Source of the DNA: Microbacterium proteolyticum
Lineage (GTDB): Bacteria > Actinomycetota > Actinomycetes > Actinomycetales > Microbacteriaceae
Assembly (NCBI RefSeq): GCF_029639405.1
Contig: NZ_CP121274.1
Span: 1,178,001-1,242,000 of the forward strand
Length of the DNA: 64,000 nucleotides
Direction: 5' to 3'
Both the position numbers and the translations under genes were made by a program. The notes below the pieces were generated by a model, which was given only the letters and a program-made list of their open reading frames with translations, was not told where the DNA came from and did not search any database. Of the stretch, positions 48,766 through 57,586 are shown piece after piece. How positions within the stretch are numbered: position 1 is the stretch's first letter; each line of letters opens with the position of its first letter.

Positions 48766-49776
48766 GTGAGGATGCCGACCGCTGCGCGCCGCCGACTTCC
48801 CCTCCTCGTGACGCTCGCGATCGGTGCGGTCTTCGCCGTCCTGGCCGTCTGGCCGCAGGTGATCGGGGCGCAGCGGTGGCAGTTCGTCGCGCTCGCCATC
48901 TCGTTCCGGGCGCCCCTCGCTCTCGGACTCGGGCTGCTCGCCGTCGTGGCGGGGATCGTCGCGCTCGTCCGCCGGCGGGCCGCCGTCGCCCTCGGGCTCG
49001 CCATCGCCCTCGGTGCGGCCGCGCTCGGCAACGGTGCGGTCCTCCTCGCCCGCGGTGTCGGTGGGTCTGTGGGCGAGGGCGACCTCACCGTCGCGGTATG
49101 GAACACCTACGGCGGCGGCGCGCCCCCGGAGGCCATCGCGCGGCTCGTCCGCGAGAGCGGGGCGGACGTCGTCAGCCTGCCCGAGACCGACGCGGACGCG
49201 GCGGCCGAGGTCGTCGGCATCCTGCGTCGCGACGGTATCGAGATGACCGCCGCGACCGTGCAGGCGGCTCCGGGCGATCGCCCGGTTCCGACGTCGCTCC
49301 TGGTCGCCGACGCGCTGGGCCCGTACGTCCTCGACGCGGGGGCCGGCTCGACCCCCGGCGCGCCGAGCGGGGTCTGGCGACCGATCGACGGCACCGGACC
49401 CACGATCATCGCCGCGCATCCGCTTCCCCCGCTGCCGCTCATCGTCGACGAGTGGTCCACCGGCATCGACTGGGTCGCCGCGCAGTGCACCGGGCCCGAT
49501 GTCATCCTCGCCGGCGACCTCAACTCGACGCTCGACCACCTGTGGGGTCTCGGACGCGACGGCGGAGTGGTCGGCGATTGCCAGGATGCCGCCCAGCAGG
49601 CGGGCGCAGCTGCCCGGGGCACCTGGCCCACGTCACTGCCGGCGGCGCTCGCCGCCCCGATCGACCACGTGCTCGTCGGATCGGCGTGGACCGTCCGCGG
49701 CTTCGAGGTGCGTACTGATTTCGACGACGCCGGGAGCGATCACCGCCCGGTCGTCGCCATCCTCGCGCGGCGCTGA
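48766..49776 (+). CDS. Endonuclease/exonuclease/phosphatase-fold membrane protein
   Basis: 336 aa from GTG 48766 (GAGGT 10 bases upstream); ATG 48772 is the alternative. Three N-terminal hydrophobic segments (about 10-100) precede an EEP domain with VAVWNTYGG, LPETDADAA, ILAGDLNST and the C-terminal GSDHRPVVA. The catalytic Asn-Glu-Asp-His set appears present. The domain is probably extracellular. Substrate (phospholipid, nucleic acid) is unknown. Confidence 0.85.
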   Translation: MRMPTAARRRLPLLVTLAIGAVFAVLAVWPQVIGAQRWQFVALAISFRAPLALGLGLLAVVAGIVALVRRRAAVALGLAIALGAAALGNGAVLLARGVGGSVGEGDLTVAVWNTYGGGAPPEAIARLVRESGADVVSLPETDADAAAEVVGILRRDGIEMTAATVQAAPGDRPVPTSLLVADALGPYVLDAGAGSTPGAPSGVWRPIDGTGPTIIAAHPLPPLPLIVDEWSTGIDWVAAQCTGPDVILAGDLNSTLDHLWGLGRDGGVVGDCQDAAQQAGAAARGTWPTSLPAALAAPIDHVLVGSAWTVRGFEVRTDFDDAGSDHRPVVAILARR

Positions 49777-49786
49777 GCCCGGCGCG

Positions 49787-50215
49787 TCACTCCAGGGTCG
49801 GCGGCAGCACGTAGACGATGTCGGCGCCGTCGCGCCCGTGCTCCACGAAGCCCAACCGGGCGAGCGTGTCGTGCGAGGGGTCGTCGTCTGCCGCGACGCA
49901 CGCGTACAGCGGGCGCTCCGGCTCGGCGAGCGTGAGGAGCCGCAGCGCCTCCGTCGCCGACTCGCGGGACGTGTCGGGCGACACCGCGAGCAGGGCCTCC
50001 CGATCCCCGTCGACGTCGAGCGTGGCGGCGAGCCCCACCACCTCGTCGCCGTCCACGATCGCGCGGGCCGTGACCCGGTCGGCATCCACCCACGCGTCGA
50101 AAGCCGCGCGATCGTCCACCTGCCCGCGTGGCCACGTCGACGCGCTCGCGCGCACCGCCGCGTAGGCGGCATCGCGGTCGTCGTCACGGAGGTCGCGGAG
50201 CTCGATGCGGGTCAT
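49787..50215 (-). CDS. GNAT-family N-acetyltransferase
   Basis: 142 aa. It starts MTRIELRDLRDDDRDAAYAA and has a weak acetyl-CoA-binding region around SRESATEALRLL, then the C-terminal TLARLGFVEHGRDGADIVYV. The motif A R/Q-x-x-G-x-G/A is not clear, so cofactor binding may be altered. Convergent with the EEP gene, 10 bases apart. Substrate unknown. Confidence 0.75.
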   Translation of the reverse strand: MTRIELRDLRDDDRDAAYAAVRASASTWPRGQVDDRAAFDAWVDADRVTARAIVDGDEVVGLAATLDVDGDREALLAVSPDTSRESATEALRLLTLAEPERPLYACVAADDDPSHDTLARLGFVEHGRDGADIVYVLPPTLE

Positions 50216-50275
50216 GACGTCACGGTAGCGGGAGTGCCCCGGACGAACGGATGCCTTGCGCTCGCCGCCGCGGGC

Positions 50276-50893
50276 TCAGTAGAGGCCGTGCAGCCGCAGC
50301 CACAGGTGCGCGGCCTGTGCCGTGTCGCGCTCCCTGATCCGGTCGGCGAGTTGGAGGAAGAGTTCTTCGCATCCCTCCACGTGCGCGCACATCCAGCCGC
50401 GCAGGTTCCGCCGCAGGAGGAAGGCGGTCTGCTTCAACGTCTCGATCAGCACGATGTTCTGCGAGGCGCGGGTGAAGTGGGCGAGGAACGCGTACCCCGC
50501 GTCGACGTACGCGGGGGAGGAGTCGGCGCGGGCGGCATCCATGAGACCGCCGAGCAGGCGGGCGCCCTCCGCGATCTCGTCGTCCGAGCAGCGGGGGAGG
50601 GCGAGGTGCATGGTCATCGCGATCATGTGGACCGCGTAGTCCTGCATGTCCGCGATCTCCTTGTCGCTCGGCGACGTCACGCGCGTGAACCGATGGGGCG
50701 CGATCTCGACCAGACGGATCGCCGCGAGTCGCTGCAACGCCTCACGCACGGGGGTCCGGGAGATGCCCATGTGGGCGGCGAGTTCGACGTCGCGGAGCCG
50801 GTCGCCGGGCCGCAGGCGTCCGTCGACGATCGCCTCGCCGAGGGCGGCGTACGCCTCGTCGACGAGGGCGGAAGGCTGGCGCCGCTCGTCCAC
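50276..50893 (-). CDS. GntR-family regulator, FCD subgroup
   Basis: 205 aa from GTG 50893. The winged helix is at about 10-70 (GDRLRDVELAAHMGISRTPV, REALQRL). The FCD-type helical domain is at about 80-200; its metal ligands are less clear than in the regulator at 19.9 kb. There is no adjacent metabolic gene on the same strand, so its targets are unknown. It is divergent from cspA. Confidence 0.85.
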   Translation of the reverse strand: MDERRQPSALVDEAYAALGEAIVDGRLRPGDRLRDVELAAHMGISRTPVREALQRLAAIRLVEIAPHRFTRVTSPSDKEIADMQDYAVHMIAMTMHLALPRCSDDEIAEGARLLGGLMDAARADSSPAYVDAGYAFLAHFTRASQNIVLIETLKQTAFLLRRNLRGWMCAHVEGCEELFLQLADRIRERDTAQAAHLWLRLHGLY

Positions 50894-51211
50894 ACGCGGA
50901 TTCTATGACGCCCGACTATCACAGATCATCGTCATACGTGAAGAATTCCCAGCTTTCGTGTCGCGCGAAGGGCTCGCGCGGCGGTACAGTTATCGCCGTC
51001 ACGCCTCGCGTGACATATCCGGGGGGATCCGTCGACGCCCGGGCTTCGAGCTTCTGCTCAGCCCGGGCGTCGTATGGGCTTAAGGGCCGATCGCCTCCAT
51101 GACGTCGTGCAACGTTTGTGTCACGGGTCGATGCGCCCGCCCGGTCCGTGCCGTTACCGTGGGCACAGATCGGCGCGCTCGGCGCCGGCAGGAGCGGGAA
51201 ACGGCACGTCG
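50894..51211. other. 318-bp region between the GntR gene and cspA
   Basis: No coding sequence seen. A perfect 12-bp inverted repeat (51034-51045 with 51060-51071) lies about 140 bp upstream of the cspA ATG. The remaining sequence before cspA probably forms a long cold-shock leader. Confidence 0.6.
51034..51071 (+). promoter_or_regulatory. Strong hairpin in the cspA upstream region
   Basis: GACGCCCGGGCT and AGCCCGGGCGTC pair perfectly (12 bp) around a 14-base loop. No T run follows. It may be a leader structure or a terminator shielding cspA. Confidence 0.55.
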
Positions 51212-51418
51212 ATGAGCACGCAGGGCACGGTCAAGTGGTTCAACTCGGAGAAGGGCTTCGGCTTCATCGCGCCCGATGAGGGTGGTCAGGACGTCTTCGC
51301 CCACTACAGCGCCATCCAGTCGGGCGGATACCGCTCGCTCGAGGAGAACCAGCGCGTCGAGTTCGACGTCGCGCAGGGCCCGAAGGGTCTGCAGGCGGAG
51401 AACATCCGCCCCCTCTGA
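51212..51418 (+). CDS. cspA: Cold-shock protein CspA family
   Basis: 68 aa. One OB-fold cold-shock domain: [18 protein letters not shown] contains RNP1, DVFAHYSAI contains RNP2. The protein binds single-stranded RNA/DNA as a chaperone. It has AGGAG about 18 bases upstream and ends in ENIRPL, as in related proteins. The frame is open further upstream, but that is leader sequence. Confidence 0.96.
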   Translation: MSTQGTVKWFNSEKGFGFIAPDEGGQDVFAHYSAIQSGGYRSLEENQRVEFDVAQGPKGLQAENIRPL

Positions 51419-51426
51419 TCCGGGCG

Positions 51427-53490
51427 CTACCGCTCGGTCCGCACAAGGTCGACGCCCGCGGCCGCGAACTGCCGCAGCGTCGCGTGCGGAAGGAAGGCGC
51501 GGGTGAGGGCGGCGCCGATGCGGGTGAGGTCGGCCTCGTCCCGGTAGAGCAGATGCATCGTCTCGTACCGGGGATGGAACTTCTGCTTGAACCTGTGCAG
51601 CGAGGCGAAGCCGTAGACGGGCTCGAGCATCGTGGCCATGCGCTCCTGCAGGTCGGCGATCGCTCCGGCATCCGGGGGATATTCGTGCGCCAGGGGCGCT
51701 CCCGACAGCGACAGCACCTCCGCGCCCTCGGCCGAGAACTGCTGAGCCGACGATCCGATCAGGTACTCCATCACCGGGCCGAAGCCGCCGTCGCGGCGGC
51801 GCATCAGATCGAGCGTCCACCCGCGCACCCGCCCCTCACCGTAGACGGGCAGCCACGACAGGAAGCCGTCGACGTCGCCCGCCGGTGAGACCGCCAGCGC
51901 GACGCGAACCTCCGGATCGGCGGCCTCGTGGAGCGTGCCGAGAGTGAATCCCATCTCCGGCAGCCCCTTGTCGCCGACCCAGCTCTCGGAGATGGCCCGC
52001 AGCTGCTGCCGCACACCCCACGTCTCATCGGCCAGACGTGACAGGCGGAACGTCATGCCCTCGCGTTCGGCGCGATTCAACGAGGTCCGCACCGCCCCCC
52101 ACGCCTTGCCCGTGAACTTCAGGCCCGGCAGGTCGACGATGGTGTCATCGGCGACGACGATGCTCCGCCACCCGTCGGGGACGGCGGCCCGGGTGGCCTC
52201 TCCGGCGCTGAAGAAGCACGGTGCCAGACCCGCGTTCTCGGCGCGCTCGACGAACGCGCGGACGGTCGCCGCGCGCGCCTCCTCCGGGCCGAGCGGGTCG
52301 CCGAGCACGAGCGCGACCCCCGACCGGCGCTGGAAGGCGACGATCCCGCGTCCGAATCGGGCGTAGGCCATGCCGTCCCACGTCGTCATCCACGACAGGG
52401 TGCCGCCGCCGGTGGCGCGCAGCTCGGCCTTCACGTCGTCGAGCGACGGAGCCGGCGCGTCGCCGAGGGTCGCCTTCGGCCGAGCACGGAACGCGGCACG
52501 CACGAGGATGAGGTACACCAGGGCGATGGTCCAGGTGGCCGAGGAGGCCAGGGTCACGGTGAGGTCGACATCCACCGTCTGCTGGATGACTCCCGTGCCG
52601 ATCGCGACGACGAGCAGAGCCACGAACAGGAGGATGAGGGCGTTCAGGATGCCGTACGCCACCAGCAGGACCCACGCCCACCGGCGCCCCCTCCGGATGC
52701 CGTTCGCGACGAGGAGCACCACCACGGTGTTCACGGCCACATCGACCCACGATCCCGACACGGGGGCGGAATCTCCGAACGGGCCCGTGGTCGGACTGAG
52801 ATAGGTGAGTATGTCGATCGCGCCGAGGCCGCACACCACGACGAACGCGATGAGACGCTGCTCGCGGACCGAGACCCGCTGAGGGCGGAGCGACCGGTCG
52901 ACGACCAGCACGAGACCCACGGCGATGAGGTGCTCGAGGTCGTTCAGCGACCCCCAGTACAGGAACGTCACCGACAGGACCGCGATCAGCACCGTCCACG
53001 CGCGCAGGCGCCACGGCGACGGGAAGAGCGTCACGGCTGCCGCCAGACACGCGACGACCCCGGGAGAGGGACCGACGTCGAGCGCCCCGGCCTGCTCCTG
53101 CGCCCACGGCCAGGGGAGCAGCGCCGCGAGCCACAGCACCAGCGACGCACCGAGGACGGCACCGAGCTGTCCGCCGATGAAGTAGGACGCGGCGACCCGC
53201 GACCCGCGGCGGAACTCCAGGAAGCCCATCCCGATGAGCCCGACGATCACCGGCGCATACAGCCACGGCACCGACAGGAAGAACGTGCCCGTGACCGGAG
53301 TCCACCAGCGGCCGGCTTCGAGCGCCGGGAGCCCGTAGGCCACCGTCTCATGCAGGGACGACGCCGCGAACGGTGTCCACAGAGCCGCGGATGCCGCACC
53401 CACGACGAGCAGGACCAGCGCCAGCGCCGCCGTGGCCGGAACGCGACGGACGGTGGCGGTGAGGCGATGGACGGTGACAGGCTCCCCCAT
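51427..53490 (-). CDS. Rhomboid-like membrane domain fused to DUF2156 transferase domain
   Basis: 687 aa from ATG 53490. Residues about 20-210 form a six-helix rhomboid-like unit with GRWWTPVTGTFF, GLIGMGFLEFRRGSRVA, GPSPGVVACL (Ser142) and NDLEHLIAVG (His187). A second membrane block spans about 210-340. The C-terminal soluble domain (about 365-680) is DUF2156, the double-GNAT fold of lysyl-phosphatidylglycerol synthases (MprF/LysX). Aminoacylation of membrane lipid or a related transfer is a family inference. Confidence 0.82.
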   Translation of the reverse strand: MGEPVTVHRLTATVRRVPATAALALVLLVVGAASAALWTPFAASSLHETVAYGLPALEAGRWWTPVTGTFFLSVPWLYAPVIVGLIGMGFLEFRRGSRVAASYFIGGQLGAVLGASLVLWLAALLPWPWAQEQAGALDVGPSPGVVACLAAAVTLFPSPWRLRAWTVLIAVLSVTFLYWGSLNDLEHLIAVGLVLVVDRSLRPQRVSVREQRLIAFVVVCGLGAIDILTYLSPTTGPFGDSAPVSGSWVDVAVNTVVVLLVANGIRRGRRWAWVLLVAYGILNALILLFVALLVVAIGTGVIQQTVDVDLTVTLASSATWTIALVYLILVRAAFRARPKATLGDAPAPSLDDVKAELRATGGGTLSWMTTWDGMAYARFGRGIVAFQRRSGVALVLGDPLGPEEARAATVRAFVERAENAGLAPCFFSAGEATRAAVPDGWRSIVVADDTIVDLPGLKFTGKAWGAVRTSLNRAEREGMTFRLSRLADETWGVRQQLRAISESWVGDKGLPEMGFTLGTLHEAADPEVRVALAVSPAGDVDGFLSWLPVYGEGRVRGWTLDLMRRRDGGFGPVMEYLIGSSAQQFSAEGAEVLSLSGAPLAHEYPPDAGAIADLQERMATMLEPVYGFASLHRFKQKFHPRYETMHLLYRDEADLTRIGAALTRAFLPHATLRQFAAAGVDLVRTER

Positions 53491-53518
53491 GCCGCCCACG
53501 ATATCGGGCGACAGGCCG

Positions 53519-54721
53519 TCAGCGGCCGTCGACCGCGCGCCAGGCCGCCCGGGCGGAGGAGAGCGCCTGAACCGCCTCGTGCGCCGCACGGGCGGCGGCC
53601 AGCTCGCGCCGGGCGGCGTCCAGGCGCAGCCGCTCCTCGATCGGAGGCGCGCCCGCGAAGGCCTCGGCTGCGGCGACGGCGGCCCGGGCGCACGCGAGCG
53701 TGCCCGGCAGCGCCGCGCGCGCCGCCTCGAGACGTCGACGTGCGGTCAGGGCATCGCCGATCGCGTCGTCGCGGACTTCGCGCGCACGCGCCACCGTCTC
53801 GATCGCCGCGCGCGGGCGGAGCGGGAGTCCCTCGGCCGCCGCGTGCAGTTCCTCCTCCGCGGTGCGCAGGCGATCGGTGGCGTCGGGGGCGACACCGGTG
53901 GGCCGGGCGCCGGCGAGCTCGAGGGCGGCGACGATCTCGGACCGGGCGGCGGAGACCTCGGCCTCGGCGTTCTCGGACGCCTGCAGCACGGCACGGTGGG
54001 CATCCTCGACCGCTCGCAGCAGCCGCGCGGCCCGGCGGAGCTCGAGGGACGCCTCGAGCACCCGCGCGTCGGTGGCTTCCGGATCGTCGATCACGGCATC
54101 CGCGGCATCCAGCGCCGTGTCCGCGCGCGCGAGCGCCGCCCGTGCCTCGCGGTCGGCGCGGTCGGCATCCGCCCACTCGGTGTCGTCGAACCGCGCGCGG
54201 GACTCGGCGACGAGCCGTGCGGGATCTCCCGACGTGCGGGCGATCTCCGCACGACGGGCGCGGGCCGCGGCGACGCGCTCGGTGACGCTGCCGTGCGCGC
54301 GAGTCCACGCGGTCAGGCGGTCGCGGGTGTCGCCGGCCGCGGCGACCCGCCGTTCGAGGTCGTCGCGCAGACGCAGCCCGTCGGTGCGGCGCTGGGCCGG
54401 GAGGCGGGAGGACACCGCGAGCGCCGCCACTTCGGTGAACCCGCGGTCGCGTCCGCGCAGCACCGCGGCCCGCGAGCGGCGCAGGTCGGTCGGCCCGTCA
54501 TCGCCGAGGGCGTCGGCCGCTTCGAAGGCCGCGTCGAGTTCGGTGGCCGCGTCGTCGAGGCGCAGGAGCGCCGCCTCCGCGGCCGATCGCGCGTCCACCG
54601 CCGCCGCGGCCGCACGCGGCGACCTCCGCCGGGCGCGCACGACGATCGCGACCACGCCCGCGACGAGCAGCGCCGCGAGCAGGGCGATCGTCACGGGCAG
54701 CGCCCAGGGGATGTCAGACAC
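53519..54721 (-). CDS. Ala-rich coiled-coil membrane protein
   Basis: 400 aa from GTG 54721, overlapping the upstream HAD stop; a longer start at 54775 would lie inside that gene. One membrane helix near residues 6-28 (WALPVTIALLAALLVAGVVA), an Arg-rich stop, then about 360 residues of Ala/Arg/Asp/Glu-rich helix without recognised motifs. The layout resembles the helical C-terminal part of actinobacterial TPM-domain proteins, but no TPM domain precedes it. Function unknown. Confidence 0.75.
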   Translation of the reverse strand: MSDIPWALPVTIALLAALLVAGVVAIVVRARRRSPRAAAAAVDARSAAEAALLRLDDAATELDAAFEAADALGDDGPTDLRRSRAAVLRGRDRGFTEVAALAVSSRLPAQRRTDGLRLRDDLERRVAAAGDTRDRLTAWTRAHGSVTERVAAARARRAEIARTSGDPARLVAESRARFDDTEWADADRADREARAALARADTALDAADAVIDDPEATDARVLEASLELRRAARLLRAVEDAHRAVLQASENAEAEVSAARSEIVAALELAGARPTGVAPDATDRLRTAEEELHAAAEGLPLRPRAAIETVARAREVRDDAIGDALTARRRLEAARAALPGTLACARAAVAAAEAFAGAPPIEERLRLDAARRELAAARAAHEAVQALSSARAAWRAVDGR

Positions 54722-55424
54722 CGTCGGAGGCGGCGAGGTCGTCGTCCGGTACGAGCAGGAGCGCGCGCAGTTCATCGGCGGTGTCGACGGCCGCCTGGGC
54801 GCCGTCGGCCTCGTGCGGCCAGCTGAAGCCCCACCGGACGAAGATCACCGGCACACCGGCATCCGCCCCGCCCTCGACGTCGTGATGGCGATCGCCGATC
54901 AGCACGGGGCGGGAGGTGTCGTACCCGCGCACCTCGAGGCGCCGCAGTGCCTCGCGCACGATGTCGGACTTCGCACTGAGCGTCCGCTCGTCGGGGCTCG
55001 CGCCCACCATGGCTTCGAGGTCGGGGGCGAGGCCGAAGTGGTCCATGAGCGCCACGACCTGCACCTCGGGCTTCGAGCTGGCCGTCGACTGGGGGACGCC
55101 GGCAGCGTGGAGATCGTGCACGATGTCGGCGACGCCGGGGTAGAGCTGCGCGCTCCCGGTGTAGCCCTCGCTCTTGTTCAGGGTGCGGTAGAAGGTGACG
55201 GCCTCGGTCGCCTCGTCGGGCGTCATTCCGACGTTGGCCTGGAACGACTCGAACATCGGCGGACCGATCCAGTGCGACAGCTCGCCGCGGACGGGAGGCC
55301 TGCGCCCGAAGTGCTCGAGGGTGATGGTGAGACGGCGGAGGATCCCCTCGGACGCGTCGACGAGGGTTCCGTCGACGTCCCAGAGGACGCACGACCAGGG
55401 GGAGCGCACGGGCATGGGCTCCAC
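54714..55424 (-). CDS. HAD-family hydrolase, phosphoglycolate phosphatase-like
   Basis: 236 aa. HAD motif I is LWDVDGTLVDAS (Asp16, Asp18), motif II STASSKPE, motif III Lys near AKSDIV, and motif IV LIGDRHHDVEG. The GPPMFESF cap segment is like Gph/PpaX. ATG 55415 is an alternative start. The stop overlaps the following coiled-coil gene by eight bases. Confidence 0.9.
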   Translation of the reverse strand: MEPMPVRSPWSCVLWDVDGTLVDASEGILRRLTITLEHFGRRPPVRGELSHWIGPPMFESFQANVGMTPDEATEAVTFYRTLNKSEGYTGSAQLYPGVADIVHDLHAAGVPQSTASSKPEVQVVALMDHFGLAPDLEAMVGASPDERTLSAKSDIVREALRRLEVRGYDTSRPVLIGDRHHDVEGGADAGVPVIFVRWGFSWPHEADGAQAAVDTADELRALLLVPDDDLAASDGV

Positions 55425-55562
55425 GCTACCGGCCGCACGTCGCTGTGACGGTGGGGAGGGGACGGGAGGACATTCGGCGAAGGGAGGACCCGGAAGCGGG
55501 AGCGCGTCCTCCGTTCCCCGTTTCTCCTCCGCTCCCCACGCCGAGCGACGCGAGCGCCCGGC

Positions 55563-56258
55563 TCAGAACAACCGCGGAGCCCCCGACTCGATGCCCTTCA
55601 TCTCGTCGTAGTCGAGGGTCAGGCACCGGATGCCGCGGTCGGTGGCGAGCACGCGGGCTTGCGGCTTGATCTCCTGCGCGGCGAACACGCCGCTCACCGG
55701 GGCGAGCAGCGGGTCGCGGTTGAGCAGGTCGAGGTAGCGGGTCAGCTGCTCGACGCCGTCGATGTCGCCGCGGCGCTTGACCTCGATCGCCACGGTCCCG
55801 CCGTTGTCGTCGCGCAGCAGCAGGTCCACGGGACCGATGGCCGTCGGATACTCGCGCCGCACGAGCGTGAGACCCTCGCCGACGACCGAGACCTGCTCGG
55901 CGAGCAGCCGCTGGAGGTCGGCCTCGACGCCGTCCTTGATGAGACCCGGGTCGATGCCGAGGTCGTGCGACGTGTCGTGCAGCACCTCGTAGATCTTCAC
56001 CACGAGCGCATCGCCGGTCTTCTTGTGCGTGACGCGCCACTGCTCGGTGACCCCGACGCTCGCCGCCTCTTCCTCGGGTGCTTCCACTGTGAGGGTGCAG
56101 GGCGGGCTCATCCAGTTCAGCGGCTTGTACGACCCGCCGTCGGAGTGCACGAGCAGCGACCCATCGCCCTTGTGCACGAGCAGGCGCGTGGCGAGGGGGA
56201 GGTGGGCATTGAGTCGACCGGTGTAGTCGACGGAGCAACGGGCGATGACGAGACGCAC
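55563..56258 (-). CDS. nucS: Mismatch-specific endonuclease NucS
   Basis: 231 aa. Actinobacterial/archaeal NucS: N-terminal DNA-binding domain ([36 protein letters not shown]) and a C-terminal RecB-like nuclease domain with GPVDLLLRD and [15 protein letters not shown]. It replaces MutS/MutL mismatch repair and is often clamp-stimulated. It ends SGAPRLF, consistent with a C-terminal clamp-binding tail. Confident family call. Confidence 0.96.
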   Translation of the reverse strand: MRLVIARCSVDYTGRLNAHLPLATRLLVHKGDGSLLVHSDGGSYKPLNWMSPPCTLTVEAPEEEAASVGVTEQWRVTHKKTGDALVVKIYEVLHDTSHDLGIDPGLIKDGVEADLQRLLAEQVSVVGEGLTLVRREYPTAIGPVDLLLRDDNGGTVAIEVKRRGDIDGVEQLTRYLDLLNRDPLLAPVSGVFAAQEIKPQARVLATDRGIRCLTLDYDEMKGIESGAPRLF

Positions 56259-56267
56259 CCGACGAGC

Positions 56268-57509
56268 CTAATCGCGGCGGACGGCCTTCTCGGCCTCGGG
56301 CTCGGTGACGACGAGGGGCTTGGCCGCCCCGGAGAAGAGTCCGGATGCCACGATCAGGCCGACGACGATGAAGAGCGTGTTGAGCAGCCCGATGTGGTCG
56401 CCGATCCAGCCGAGGATCGGCGGACCGCAGAGGAACGCGACGTAGCCGATGGTGGCGGCCGCGGCGACGCGCGAGGCGGCCTTGGCCGGGTCGTCGGCGG
56501 CGGCGGACATGCCGATCGGGAACCCGAGCGAGGCCCCGAGGCCCCAGAGCGCGGCACCGATGTACACGAGCGGTCCGAACGGCGCGACGATGAACAGCAG
56601 CAGGCCGGCGGCGGCGGTGACGGCGAGGATCCGCAGCACCCAGACGCGTCCGAACCGGTCGACGACCGGGCCGCCGAGCAGGCGCCCCGCGGTCATCGCG
56701 ATCGAGAAGACCGCCAGCACCGCGGGACCGGCCTCCTCCGGAGCGCCGTGTCCGAAGACGACGGCGGACGGCAGCCAGTCGTTCGCGCTGCCCTCGGCGA
56801 ACGCCATGCCGAGCATGATCACGCCCAGCGTGTAGGTGCGGGGCTCGCGCCACGCCGACAGTGAGGCGGCGAGGCGTTCGCGCCAGTGCGCGCGCTCCTC
56901 GGCGGAGGGCGCGTCCATCGCGATCTCGCGAGACGGGACGTTCGCGATCGCGGCGAAGGCGACCACCGCGATGACGATGCCCATCGCCACGCAGTGCGCG
57001 ACCACCGGGATGCCGCCGCGGACGGCCAGGAACCCGATGCCCGCGCCGATGACGGTGCCGAAGCTGAAGAACGCGTGGAGGAGCGGCATGACGGTGCGCC
57101 CGGTGGCCTTCTCGAGCGCCGCGCCCTCCACGTTCATCATCACGTCGACCGAGCCGTTGCCGAAGCCGAACAGGGCGAGGCCGACCAGGGCGACGCCGAA
57201 CAGTTGCAGGGTGTCGGACCCGAACCCGATGATGACGACGCCCACCGCGACGAGGAGCAGCGCGATGAGCATGCCCCGTCGGGCCCCGACCCGCGCCATG
57301 ATCGCGGGCGCGACGGTGAGTCCGATGATGGATGCCACGCCCATCCCCAGCAGCAGCAGGCCGACGCCGGAGTTCTCGATGCCGAGCGCCTCGCGGATGG
57401 CCGGCACGCGCGAGGCCCAGGTCGAGATGCTCAGTCCGCTCGCCAGGAAGATCGCGCAGATGGCGATGTACCAGCGCACGAGGCGCGAACGGGTGAGCGT
57501 GGAGTCCAT
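56268..57509 (-). CDS. Major facilitator superfamily transporter
   Basis: 413 aa, about 12 membrane helices. MFS loop motifs: APAIMARVGARRGMLIALLL between helices 2-3 and GGPVVDRFGRVWVLR between helices 8-9. It has no assigned substrate; the YbjJ-like type is possible. It is divergent from the LacI-family gene, with shared operator-like palindromes between them, and is nine bases upstream of nucS. Confidence 0.9.
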   Translation of the reverse strand: MDSTLTRSRLVRWYIAICAIFLASGLSISTWASRVPAIREALGIENSGVGLLLLGMGVASIIGLTVAPAIMARVGARRGMLIALLLVAVGVVIIGFGSDTLQLFGVALVGLALFGFGNGSVDVMMNVEGAALEKATGRTVMPLLHAFFSFGTVIGAGIGFLAVRGGIPVVAHCVAMGIVIAVVAFAAIANVPSREIAMDAPSAEERAHWRERLAASLSAWREPRTYTLGVIMLGMAFAEGSANDWLPSAVVFGHGAPEEAGPAVLAVFSIAMTAGRLLGGPVVDRFGRVWVLRILAVTAAAGLLLFIVAPFGPLVYIGAALWGLGASLGFPIGMSAAADDPAKAASRVAAAATIGYVAFLCGPPILGWIGDHIGLLNTLFIVVGLIVASGLFSGAAKPLVVTEPEAEKAVRRD

Positions 57510-57540
57510 GCGGCAACAGTAGCCAGGATCCCGGTCGGTA

Positions 57541-57567
57541 TCGAATCGATTCGAGGGATCGATTCCA
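57541..57567. promoter_or_regulatory. Operator-like palindromes between MFS and LacI genes
   Basis: TCGAATCGATTCGA (57541-57554) is a perfect 14-bp dyad with the central CG usual for LacI-family operators. GGATCGATTCC (57557-57567) repeats its ATCGATTC core 13 bp later. Both lie in the 77-bp gap and could control both genes. Confidence 0.7.
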
Positions 57568-57586
57568 CGCGAGGTACGATCGGGCG

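Noticed and set aside
55450..55550. Imperfect purine/pyrimidine inverted repeat between HAD and nucS genes
   Set aside because: Pairing is broken by many mismatches and shifts; it could be simple composition bias.
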